Origin: Varibaculum timonense_A
Lineage (GTDB): Bacteria > Actinomycetota > Actinomycetes > Actinomycetales > Actinomycetaceae
Assembly: GCF_027694345.1 (NCBI RefSeq)
Contig: NZ_JAQEVU010000009.1
Location: 1-64,000, forward strand
Direction: 5' to 3'
DNA: 64,000 nt
The position numbers and the translations under genes were made by a program. The notes under the pieces were generated by a model. The model did not search any database and was not told where the DNA came from. It saw only the letters and a list, made by a program, of their open reading frames with translations. Below, one piece after another: positions 50,894 to 58,553 of this stretch. The stretch's first letter is position 1. Each line of letters starts with the position of its first letter.

Positions 50894-51718
50894 TTAAAAC
50901 CCAGGTAACACAGATTTATCTGCGTATTGTTTTTCAATGAATGATTTAACTTCTGCCGAATGTAAAAGAGCATCTAATTTCTTTACCGCTTCTGCTTTCT
51001 TGGAATCTTTTTTCCAAGCCAGAATATTTAGGGAAGGATTGTTCTCAGTGGCTTCCAAAATCAAAGCATCTGAGGGTTTCTTACCTCCACCGAGCGCAAA
51101 GTTACCGTTAATCACCGCAATATCTAGGTCGGCGAGGGAGCGCACCAATTGTGGTCCTTCTACCTCGGAGAGTTCAAAGCCACGAGGATTGTATTCTTTG
51201 GACTTCGCAATAACCGATACCAGCTGCTGCTTTTCATCCTGCGGTAATTTAATCAATCCCTTATCAGCCAGTAGCTTTAGAGCACGAGCCTGGTTGGTGG
51301 TGTCATTAATGATTCCGATTTTGGCTCCATCTTTAACATCCTTAATATCCTTGATTTTTTCGGAATAAATCCCTAGCGGCTCTAGGTGAATTCCTTCGCC
51401 ATGCTCGAACTGCCAGTTATTCTTGGCGGTTACCTCATCAAAGTAGGGAACCGTCTGGAAATAGTTAGCATCCAAATCCCCAGAGTTCAGGGCTTCATTC
51501 GGCTGGATATAGTCGGTGTATTCTTTTACTTCCAACTGAATACCTTGCTTTTCCGCCAGGTTATCGGCCACGTAACGCAAAATCTGTGCGTGCGGAGAAG
51601 GGGAAGCACCCACGACCAGTTTATTGGCATCTTCAGCAGAATTACTGCCACAAGCGGCAAGACTCAAAGCTAAGCCAGCAGCTCCAGCTGCAGCCACAAT
51701 TTTTTTCCAAGTTTTCAT
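50894..51718 (-). CDS. metQ: Methionine-binding lipoprotein MetQ (NlpA family)
   Basis: MetQ captures methionine for the MetNI transporter. The 274-residue protein has a lipoprotein signal with lipobox LSLAAC (Cys23) and the NlpA-family fold: VGASPSPHAQIL, EYTDYIQPNEAL, DANYFQTVPYFD and the conserved NDTTNQARALKLL. It is the third gene of the minus-strand met cluster, 180 bp after metI, with a terminator-like hairpin in between. Confidence 0.95.
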   Translation of the reverse strand: MKTWKKIVAAAGAAGLALSLAACGSNSAEDANKLVVGASPSPHAQILRYVADNLAEKQGIQLEVKEYTDYIQPNEALNSGDLDANYFQTVPYFDEVTAKNNWQFEHGEGIHLEPLGIYSEKIKDIKDVKDGAKIGIINDTTNQARALKLLADKGLIKLPQDEKQQLVSVIAKSKEYNPRGFELSEVEGPQLVRSLADLDIAVINGNFALGGGKKPSDALILEATENNPSLNILAWKKDSKKAEAVKKLDALLHSAEVKSFIEKQYADKSVLPGF

Positions 51719-51849
51719 TTTAAATATCCTTATAAGTAGTTTTTAGGTAGTTTACAAAGTTTTCTTACCCGCCCTCACCAGCGTCTACGAAATGGACTAG
51801 GGAGGGGGATTCCTGGATAGCAAGTGCCACTCCAGAAAAAATAACTTTT

Positions 51850-51873
51850 AACGAAAACCGCTAGAATTAGCGG
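51850..51873 (-). terminator. Hairpin between metI and metQ
   Basis: On the minus strand CCGCTA-ATTC-TAGCGG (51873-51858) is followed by TTTTCGTT. It may be a partial terminator or mRNA-stability element setting metQ apart from metNI. Confidence 0.5.
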
Positions 51874-51898
51874 TAATAGGTCCCCGACTGGTTTTCCC

Positions 51899-52639
51899 TT
51901 AACGGTGATCTACCAGCCGGCTAAGCATATCTCCTAGCCACTGTACAATGACCACGATTAGCAGGATGTCGATGACTACGATTAGCATTACGTCACCCAT
52001 AAACTGGTTGTAACCATAGTTTATAGCGAGAGCGCCCAGACCGCCGGTGCCTAAAGTACCCGCCATCGCCCCATAACCAATCAAAGAAATCAAAGTGACG
52101 GTAACTGATTGGATTAGAGCGGGTAGCGCCTCACGCACCTGTACCCCCATCATAATCTGCCAATTGGAAGCCCCCGCCATTTTTGCGGCCTCCAATTTGC
52201 CACTCTCCACTCCCTGGACATTGGATTCGACCAGGCGAGCAAAGAAAGGAGCTGCTGCCAGCGTTAATGGCACTACGGCAGCTTTCCAGCCCAAAGTCGT
52301 GCCCACTAGCAGGCGAGTAAAGGGAATAATCGAAATCATCAAAATGATAAAAGGTAACGAGCGTCCCACATTCACAATGAATCCCAGCACTGCGTAGAGC
52401 ACGCGCGCGACTTTAGACCCTGACAATAGCCCTGCGGGAGCGGTCGCCACCAGCAGCAGACCAATAGGCAATCCCAACAGAATCGAGAATAATCCCGCCC
52501 ATAAAGACATATAAATCGTCTCTAAAGTGGCGTCCAGCAGATTATTAGTAATCACCGGATTGGAAAACCAGCGGCCAGAGCTATCCGCGGCTAAGGGCAT
52601 CATATTCACAACCTGTGAGGTAGTAGCGATAAGACTCAT
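51899..52639 (-). CDS. metI: Methionine ABC transporter permease MetI
   Basis: The 246-residue membrane protein has about five helices and the permease coupling motif EAAKMAGASNWQIMMGVQVREALP, facing MetN. The segment GYGAMAGTLGTGGLGALAINYGYNQF is typical of MetI. Its start overlaps the metN stop by 4 bp. The N-terminus is about 25 residues longer than usual; a later ATG in the same frame is possible. Confidence 0.95.
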   Translation of the reverse strand: MSLIATTSQVVNMMPLAADSSGRWFSNPVITNNLLDATLETIYMSLWAGLFSILLGLPIGLLLVATAPAGLLSGSKVARVLYAVLGFIVNVGRSLPFIILMISIIPFTRLLVGTTLGWKAAVVPLTLAAAPFFARLVESNVQGVESGKLEAAKMAGASNWQIMMGVQVREALPALIQSVTVTLISLIGYGAMAGTLGTGGLGALAINYGYNQFMGDVMLIVVIDILLIVVIVQWLGDMLSRLVDHR

Positions 52640-53658
52640 GCTCGCACCTCCGTATAGATGTGATGATTTTCCATTTCGCGGATAAAAGCGTCCAGTCTCG
52701 TGGATTCTACCCCTACAGCCAAGCGACCAACTTGAGTGGTGCCCACAGTTTCAAAAGTTCCGGCAACGATATCGCCCCGCAGCTCAGCAACCAAATCCAT
52801 AACTTTCGAACCGGTAGGTACCCCTGGTGAAGAAGTAAACGCAATATCCACCACCGTGGCCGCTTTACCCTGTAAAGTTACTTCGCCCTCTACATTAGGG
52901 GGTGGAACCAGGTCTTTAGCTAGCCGCGAGGAGTGCGCTTTGACTACATCTGCTACCGACCCCGTCTGCACAATTTTCCCGCCCTCTAACAAGGTGACAT
53001 GAGTGCAAATCTCCCGAACCACACTCATCTCGTGGGTAATAATCAGAACGGTAACGCCCAGACGGTCATGAACATCCTTAATCAAATGCAGAATCTGCTG
53101 GGTAGATTCCGTATCCAAAGCGCTGGTAGGTTCGTCACACAGCAATACTTGGGGTTCGTCGGCAAGTGCCCGGGCGACCCCTATTCGTTGTTGCTGCCCC
53201 CCGGAAAGCTGAGAGGGGTAAGACGAGCCACGATCATGCAGCCCCACCAAATCCAGGAGCTTTTGTACCCGCTCGTGACGTTCACCGCGTTTTTGTCCCG
53301 CCAAATACAGCGGATAGGCAATATTTCCGGCGGCTGTACGCGAATCGAGCAGGTTAGCCGCTTGAAACACCATCCCGATAGAGCGACGTGCCTGGCGAAG
53401 ATGCTTTTCCGAAAGAGTAGAAAGGTTTTGACCGGCAACCAGAATCTCGCCGGAAGTTGGACGTTCCAGTGCGGTTAAACAGCGGATTAGAGTAGATTTT
53501 CCGGCTCCCGATTGACCAACGATACCGTGGATTTCTCCCGCCCCGATTTTTAAGGAAATCCCATCAAGGGCGTGTAGTTTGTCCTGCTTTTTGCGGGGAT
53601 AAATCTTATAAACGTCCCGCAATTCAATCAGCGGTTTATCCGTTTTAACGCTAGTCAT
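52636..53658 (-). CDS. metN: Methionine ABC transporter ATP-binding protein MetN
   Basis: MetN powers methionine import. The 340-residue protein has Walker A GQSGAGKSTLIR, signature LSGGQQQRIGVARAL, Walker B VLLCDEPTSALD and the H-loop ITHEMSVV, followed by a C-terminal NIL/ACT-like regulatory domain (residues about 260-340) that senses methionine in relatives. The ATG at 53658 has AAAGGGA immediately upstream, right beside the SAM riboswitch. Confidence 0.97.
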   Translation of the reverse strand: MTSVKTDKPLIELRDVYKIYPRKKQDKLHALDGISLKIGAGEIHGIVGQSGAGKSTLIRCLTALERPTSGEILVAGQNLSTLSEKHLRQARRSIGMVFQAANLLDSRTAAGNIAYPLYLAGQKRGERHERVQKLLDLVGLHDRGSSYPSQLSGGQQQRIGVARALADEPQVLLCDEPTSALDTESTQQILHLIKDVHDRLGVTVLIITHEMSVVREICTHVTLLEGGKIVQTGSVADVVKAHSSRLAKDLVPPPNVEGEVTLQGKAATVVDIAFTSSPGVPTGSKVMDLVAELRGDIVAGTFETVGTTQVGRLAVGVESTRLDAFIREMENHHIYTEVRA

Positions 53659-53668
53659 AAGTCCCTTT

Positions 53669-53744
53669 CCATCGGTCCTGGCATTAGCACCGTCTTACCG
53701 GTTGCTGCAGTGCGCGAGCCAGGTCTCTGCACTGCTCTTGATGG
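53669..53744 (-). ncRNA. SAM riboswitch (SAM-I clan) controlling metNIQ
   Basis: Read on the minus strand from 53744, P1 is CCATC/GATGG, closing the element at 53669. It contains the S-box words ATCAAGAG, a P2 stem GCAGTGC/GCACTGC, CAGCAACC, a P3 stem ACCG/CGGT and GGTGCTAATGCCAG. CCTGGC and GCCAGG could pair as an extra helix or pseudoknot. At 76 nt it is compact, and a long P4 is not obvious, so a SAM-IV-like variant is possible. P1 ends 3-4 nt before the metN Shine-Dalgarno sequence, suggesting control of translation. Confidence 0.85.
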
Positions 53745-53795
53745 CTGATTTCAGACTAAAGCCCAAAAAAGGAAAACACCAATTTTTGAGACAGC

Positions 53796-53823
53796 TTGTA
53801 GTTGCTTTCACGTTTTGGCTAAA
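53796..53823 (+). promoter_or_regulatory. Possible promoter of the trpL-trpB2 unit
   Basis: TTGTAG (53796-53801) and GCTAAA (53818-53823) are spaced by 16 bp, just ahead of the leader peptide. The match to consensus is moderate. Confidence 0.35.
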
Positions 53824-53831
53824 GTGTGGGT

Positions 53832-53879
53832 ATGAGAACGACACCGGTAAATAAAATCCAGTGGTGGTGGCTCGCTTAG
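53832..53879 (+). CDS. trpL: Trp leader peptide (attenuator)
   Basis: A 15-residue frame, MRTTPVNKIQWWWLA, contains three consecutive Trp codons (53862-53870) and ends at a TAG that overlaps the first antiterminator arm. It is directly followed by overlapping hairpins and by trpB2. Ribosome stalling at Trp codons when charged tRNA-Trp is scarce is the classical mechanism. It was too short for ordinary gene calling. Confidence 0.88.
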   Translation: MRTTPVNKIQWWWLA

Positions 53880-53930
53880 GCGGGTTGCTTTCTCATGCGC
53901 ATATTGACCCGCCTCCTGGCGGGTATTTTT
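53879..53930 (+). terminator. Trp attenuator: antiterminator and terminator
   Basis: Two identical 7-mers, GGCGGGT (53879-53885 and 53918-53924), compete for the single complement ACCCGCC (53907-53913). Pairing with the second, through a TCCT loop and followed by ATTTTT, makes a terminator. Pairing with the first makes the antiterminator. Confidence 0.85.
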
Positions 53931-53976
53931 ATGTCTAGGTGGCGGCGGTTAAAAGAACAAAAAGATAGGAGTAATA

Positions 53977-55281
53977 ATGACTGATAATCTCAAGGTAAAA
54001 CCGGGTGGATTCCCCATCGATAACCAGATTCCCAGCCATTGGTACAATCTTGCCGCTGATTTTCCAGAGCCGATGCCTCCTTATCTGAATCCCCAGACCA
54101 AAGAAGCGATAACTGCTCAGGATTTGCAGCCCCTGTTTCCTCCGGGACTAATCGAACTGGAAATGAGTAAGGAACGCTATATAGAGATTCCGCAACGGAT
54201 TCGCGAGCTTTACACCAATTTTCGACCGGCTCCGCTTTACCGCGCCCATAACCTAGAGCGTGAATTAGGTACTAAATGCCGTATCTACTACAAATATGAG
54301 GGCAACTCACCTGCCGGTTCCCATAAACCTAACTCAGCTATCGCCCAAGCCTATTACAATGCCGTTGCGGGAATTAAGCGACTGACTACCGAAACCGGAG
54401 CTGGTCAGTGGGGAGCCTCCCTGGCTATGGCATGCTCGATGTTGGGGATGCAATGTGAAGTGTGGCAGGTGCGTACTTCCTATGACCACAAGCCTTATCG
54501 GCGCTTGCAAATGGAAGTTTATGGCGCAAAATGCCACGCCTCGCCCTCGGAGCTAACCGAGTCGGGACGTAAAATTCTCGCGGAGCATCCCGACACCACC
54601 GGTTCTTTGGGAATGGCGATTTCGGAAGCGGTGGAATCTGCGGTGTCCGACCCCCAGGCACATTACGCTTTGGGCTCGGTGATGAACCAGGTTCTTATCC
54701 ACCAGAGCGTTATCGGTCTAGAAGCACAAGAACAACTATCTAAAGCGGGAGAATCTGGGGCTGACCTGGTATTTGGTTGCGCAGGTGGCGGTTCTAATCT
54801 AGGGGGTTTGGCGACCCCATTTATTGGTAGCAACATTCGAGACAATACCAAAACCCGGGTAGTTGCCTGTGAACCGGCAGCCTGTCCCTCGCTCACCAAG
54901 GGAGAATACCGTTACGACTATGGGGATGCGTCCGGATTGACACCCTTGATGAAGATGTACACCTTGGGGCATGATTTCGTTCCCGATCCCATCCATGCTG
55001 GAGGTTTGCGTTATCACGGTATGGCTCCGATGATTTCCCATGCCTACCATCTAGGGCTCATGGAAGCTCGAGCATACCCGCAGGAAGAAACTTTTGCTGC
55101 CGGATTACAATTTGCTCGGGCAGAAGGAATTATTCCGGCTCCTGAATCCACTCACGCGATTGCGGGAGCCTTGGACTTTATCCGCTCCGGCGAAGCTAAG
55201 GACGGGCAGGTAGTGCTAATCGGAGTTTCCGGTAACGGAGTACTAGATTTAGCCAGCTATCACCAGGTGCTTAAACAGTAA
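53977..55281 (+). CDS. Tryptophan synthase beta-like protein TrpB2
   Basis: The 434-residue PLP enzyme belongs to the long TrpB2 group: N-terminal PSHWYNLAADFPEPMPPYL, the PLP lysine in GNSPAGSHKPNSAIAQAYYN, ETGAGQWGASLAMACSMLG and the phosphate loop GCAGGGSNLGG. TrpB2 joins indole and serine (or phosphoserine) to give tryptophan without TrpA. No trpA or other trp gene is adjacent, so indole salvage is plausible. Expression should rise on Trp starvation through the upstream leader. GGAG precedes the ATG. It is convergent with the dehydrogenase gene, 17 bp apart. Confidence 0.94.
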   Translation: MTDNLKVKPGGFPIDNQIPSHWYNLAADFPEPMPPYLNPQTKEAITAQDLQPLFPPGLIELEMSKERYIEIPQRIRELYTNFRPAPLYRAHNLERELGTKCRIYYKYEGNSPAGSHKPNSAIAQAYYNAVAGIKRLTTETGAGQWGASLAMACSMLGMQCEVWQVRTSYDHKPYRRLQMEVYGAKCHASPSELTESGRKILAEHPDTTGSLGMAISEAVESAVSDPQAHYALGSVMNQVLIHQSVIGLEAQEQLSKAGESGADLVFGCAGGGSNLGGLATPFIGSNIRDNTKTRVVACEPAACPSLTKGEYRYDYGDASGLTPLMKMYTLGHDFVPDPIHAGGLRYHGMAPMISHAYHLGLMEARAYPQEETFAAGLQFARAEGIIPAPESTHAIAGALDFIRSGEAKDGQVVLIGVSGNGVLDLASYHQVLKQ

Positions 55282-55298
55282 AAATCGGGGTATTCGCT

Positions 55299-56600
55299 TT
55301 ATTGGGAAGCCCGATTTCCGATGACCATGCGGGGGGTACCTTTCCATAGCTGAGGATTGGTTATCCGGCGACCGTCAAATAATAATTTGATGCCGGGTAA
55401 GTCTTTTGCGCTGATGGATTGGTACTCTGCATGGTCAGCTTGCACGATGGCGGCGGTGATTTCTTCCCCGAAGTGGTAGGGCTCCCAGCCGAATCCTGCT
55501 AGTTCTTCGTCGCTGAACATGGGGTCATGTACCAGTACTTTTGCTCCTCGTTTGCGCAGGGCATCAACGGTAGCGAACACTCCGGAGAACGCGGTTTCTT
55601 TAACTGCCCCCCGGTAGGAAGCCCCCAGTACCGCCACTTTGAGGTCTTTCAAATCGCCCAGCACTTCCTCTACCCGGGATACTACGTATTCGGGAATTCC
55701 GGCGTTATAGGTACGCGCGGTGCGAACCACGGTAGCGTCAGGGTCGGTAGACAGGTACAGACGCGGGTAAACCGGAATGCAGTGTCCCCCCACCGCAATC
55801 CCGGGGCGGTGAATGTGGGAATATGGTTGCGAGTTGCAAGCATCTATTACTTTTTGCACGTCAATACCGACTTTGTCCGCGTAGACGGCGAACTGGTTAG
55901 CCAGCCCGATATTAACGTCCCGGTAGGTGGTTTCTGCGAGTTTTGCCATCTCGGCGGCCTCGGCGTTACCCATATCCCAAACCCCGTTTTCACGAGGCAG
56001 GTCGGGACGCTCATCAAACTGGAGGACGCTTTCATAGAACTTGATTGCTGCCTGGGTACCTGCTTCAGATAGCCCGCCTACCAGTTTGGGGTAGCGGCGC
56101 AAATCCTGGAATACTCGTCCGGTTAATACCCGCTCGGGGGAGAATACTAAATGAAAATCCTCGCCCTCTTTTAGCCCTGAAATCTCTTCAATCAGGGGCT
56201 TCCAACGATTACGGGTAGTACCCACCGGCAGGGTGGTTTCATAGGAAACTAAGGTTCCGGGGGTTAGGTGCTCTGCTAAGGAGCGAGTAGCCTTATCCAT
56301 CCAACCGAAGTCTGGTTGCCAGGTTTCGTCATCAACAAACAGGGGAACTACCAAAACGATGGCATCTGCGTTAGGGATAGCGTCTGCGTAGTTGGTGGTT
56401 GCGCGGAGTTTGCCAGCCGGTACTAGCTCGGAGAGTTTTTCTTGCAGGTGGGCTTCCCCAGGGAAAGGTTCTTTACCTTGGTTAATAAGCTCAACGGTCT
56501 TTGCATTAACATCGACCCCAATCACGTCCTGTCCGCTAGAGGCAAACTGTACCGCTAGGGGTAAGCCGATTTTTCCCATTGCCACAACTGCTACGCGCAT
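55299..56600 (-). CDS. Nucleotide sugar dehydrogenase (UDP-HexNAc 6-dehydrogenase type)
   Basis: This enzyme oxidises C6 of a UDP-sugar to a uronic acid. The 433-residue protein has the Rossmann start VAVVAMGKIGLPLAVQFASSG, SYETTLPVGTTR, FSPERVLTGRVF, GGHCIPVYPRLY (catalytic Cys) and the C-terminal domain with VLGASYRGAVKE. The pattern is closest to WecC/WbpA-like UDP-ManNAc or UDP-GlcNAc dehydrogenases. It is divergent from an acetyltransferase gene whose relatives work in the same pathway. Confidence 0.92.
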   Translation of the reverse strand: MRVAVVAMGKIGLPLAVQFASSGQDVIGVDVNAKTVELINQGKEPFPGEAHLQEKLSELVPAGKLRATTNYADAIPNADAIVLVVPLFVDDETWQPDFGWMDKATRSLAEHLTPGTLVSYETTLPVGTTRNRWKPLIEEISGLKEGEDFHLVFSPERVLTGRVFQDLRRYPKLVGGLSEAGTQAAIKFYESVLQFDERPDLPRENGVWDMGNAEAAEMAKLAETTYRDVNIGLANQFAVYADKVGIDVQKVIDACNSQPYSHIHRPGIAVGGHCIPVYPRLYLSTDPDATVVRTARTYNAGIPEYVVSRVEEVLGDLKDLKVAVLGASYRGAVKETAFSGVFATVDALRKRGAKVLVHDPMFSDEELAGFGWEPYHFGEEITAAIVQADHAEYQSISAKDLPGIKLLFDGRRITNPQLWKGTPRMVIGNRASQ

Positions 56601-56713
56601 GAAAGCTCCAAAATAATAGCGATGAATTAAGTTTATTTATATTCTAAGCATGCTAACTGCACTTGTGTTCTTGCGTTAGGGTAAGAGGAAGAAAACTCAC
56701 CATTGGAGGTTTT

Positions 56714-57310
56714 ATGACCCGCATAGTTGATAGTGCAGATGTTTCCCCCGAAGCACAGATTGGGGAAGGCTCTAGCGTTTGGCATTTGGCTCAGGTGCGC
56801 GAACACGCCCAGCTGGGTAAGAACTGTATTATCGGGCGCGGTGCCTATATCGGCGAGGGCGTGCACATGGGCGATAACTGCAAAGTGCAAAACTATGCCC
56901 TAGTTTATGAACCGGCTTCTCTAGAGGATGGGGTATTTATCGGGCCGGCGGTAGTGCTGACCAATGATCATTTCCCCCGGGCGATTAATGAGGACGGCTC
57001 AATTAAGTCGGCCTCCGACTGGGAACAGGTAGGGGTCACCATTAAGCAGGGGGCAGCTATTGGCGCGCGCTCGGTTTGCGTGGCACCGGTAACTATCGGA
57101 CGCTGGGCGTTGGTAGCGGCCGGTTCAGTGGTCACCAAAGATGTTCCAGAATACGCCCTGGTGGCCGGGGTTCCGGCGCGCCGTATCGGCTGGGTGGGGC
57201 CAGCAGGGGTGAAATTGCAGCCCGTTCCGGGCGAAGAGGGTATATTTGAGTGTCCCCAGTCCGGCAAGCGTTTTCGCGAAGTTTGCGATAATAAGCTGCG
57301 AGAAATCTAG
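56714..57310 (+). CDS. Left-handed beta-helix N-acetyltransferase (WbpD-like)
   Basis: The 198-residue protein is a hexapeptide-repeat acyltransferase (VSPEAQIGEGSSVWHLAQV, CIIGRGAYIGEGV, VFIGPAVVLTNDHFPRA, WALVAAGSVVTKDVPEYAL, VAGVPARRIGWVG). WbpD-type enzymes N-acetylate the 3-amino group of UDP-diamino-uronic acids. With the adjacent 6-dehydrogenase it suggests a di-N-acetylated uronic acid in the glycan, although the matching 3-aminotransferase is not adjacent. The ATG at 56714 has GGAGG upstream. Confidence 0.9.
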   Translation: MTRIVDSADVSPEAQIGEGSSVWHLAQVREHAQLGKNCIIGRGAYIGEGVHMGDNCKVQNYALVYEPASLEDGVFIGPAVVLTNDHFPRAINEDGSIKSASDWEQVGVTIKQGAAIGARSVCVAPVTIGRWALVAAGSVVTKDVPEYALVAGVPARRIGWVGPAGVKLQPVPGEEGIFECPQSGKRFREVCDNKLREI

Positions 57311-57321
57311 GCAAGGGAGTT

Positions 57322-58497
57322 TTGTTGGGTAAACGTCGTGGCTTTGTCAGAATAGTTTCAAGAATTTTTTTGCCTGAGGCGGCAGCTGCGTCTTTTCGTT
57401 TAGCGGGCGTATCTCAGGCTCTACGTGACAAAGGCGTAGAAGTTGAGGTAGTGACCACTACCGCGCCCCCGGGAGCAGCCGCTAATGATCAAGGTAGGGT
57501 ACGGCGTTTCCCGGTACTGCGCGATAAGGAAGGTTACGTACGCGGGTATCTGCAATATCTGAGTTTTGATATACCGGCATTTTTTCGAGTCCTGTTCTCG
57601 CCTCGCGCTGCCGTAACTTTAGTGGAACCCCCTCCTACTACCGGGTTTTTTATGCGGATAGCCCAGAGGATTCTGGGCGTTCCCTATGTGTATTACTTGC
57701 CGGATTTGTGGGGAGCTGCCAGTGCGTCCTTCGCCCCCAAACTTGTGGTAACTGCGGTGAAAGCCTTAGAGACATTTGCGGTTCGGGGCGCGGCGGCAGT
57801 AATCGCGGTTAATGAAGAAATCGCTGAGACTGCGCGCACAATGGGAGCAAAGTCTGTATATCTTATTCCCAACGGAATCGATACTGATACCTTTACCAAC
57901 GAAGTTAAGCCGTTATCTCGCACTGAGAGAGAAGATAATGGATTGGCAGATGCGCCCTATTTTATTTACACCGGCACTGCTTCCGAATGGCAAGGTGCCA
58001 GCATCTTTATCTCTGCTCTGGCTCAGGTGATTGATAACATTCCTCATCATCTAGTGTTTCTTGGCAAAGGCAGTGACTGGGATTTACTTAAAGAACAGGC
58101 CGAACAACCGGATTTGAAAGGACGAGTTCACGTCCTACAAACGCTTCCTCCAGGTGAAACTGCGCGTTGGATAGCGGGCGCGGATGCGGGGCTTGTATCT
58201 ATAAAAACCGGTGTCGGATACGACCATGCCTACCCCACGAAAGTCCTGTCTACCTTGGCATGTGGAACTCCGGTAATCTATGCGGGGTCTGGTCCGGCTA
58301 GGGTAGACATCGTTGATAATTCTTTAGGGTTTTGCGCCGATTATTCGGTTAGCAGTATCAGCAAGGTATTTAGCGATTTCGATGCGGGAAAAAGCACACT
58401 TGAGAACCGGGAGCAACGGCGACAATGGGTAGTTAATAATCGTTCCTTGAGAGCATCCTCTCGGGCGGTTGCTAAGGTTCTCGCCGGGAATCGTTAA
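57322..58497 (+). CDS. Glycosyltransferase family 4 (WbuB-like)
   Basis: This 391-residue GT-B glycosyltransferase has an N-terminal acceptor domain (FLPEAAAASFRLAGVSQALRD, then VEVVTTTAP) and a C-terminal donor domain with VYLIPNGIDTDTF, LGKGSDWDLLKEQAEQ and a YPTKVLSTLACGTPVIYAGSG nucleotide-sugar site. TTG 57322, or the adjacent TTG 57325, lies behind AAGGGAG, 11 bp after the acetyltransferase gene, so the genes are cotranscribed. The sugar and linkage are unknown. Confidence 0.9.
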   Translation: MLGKRRGFVRIVSRIFLPEAAAASFRLAGVSQALRDKGVEVEVVTTTAPPGAAANDQGRVRRFPVLRDKEGYVRGYLQYLSFDIPAFFRVLFSPRAAVTLVEPPPTTGFFMRIAQRILGVPYVYYLPDLWGAASASFAPKLVVTAVKALETFAVRGAAAVIAVNEEIAETARTMGAKSVYLIPNGIDTDTFTNEVKPLSRTEREDNGLADAPYFIYTGTASEWQGASIFISALAQVIDNIPHHLVFLGKGSDWDLLKEQAEQPDLKGRVHVLQTLPPGETARWIAGADAGLVSIKTGVGYDHAYPTKVLSTLACGTPVIYAGSGPARVDIVDNSLGFCADYSVSSISKVFSDFDAGKSTLENREQRRQWVVNNRSLRASSRAVAKVLAGNR

Positions 58498-58553
58498 AAT
58501 CCTAATCGGTAATAGAGAAAAGTATTCATTAAAGACTACTGCTAGGAGAATTA

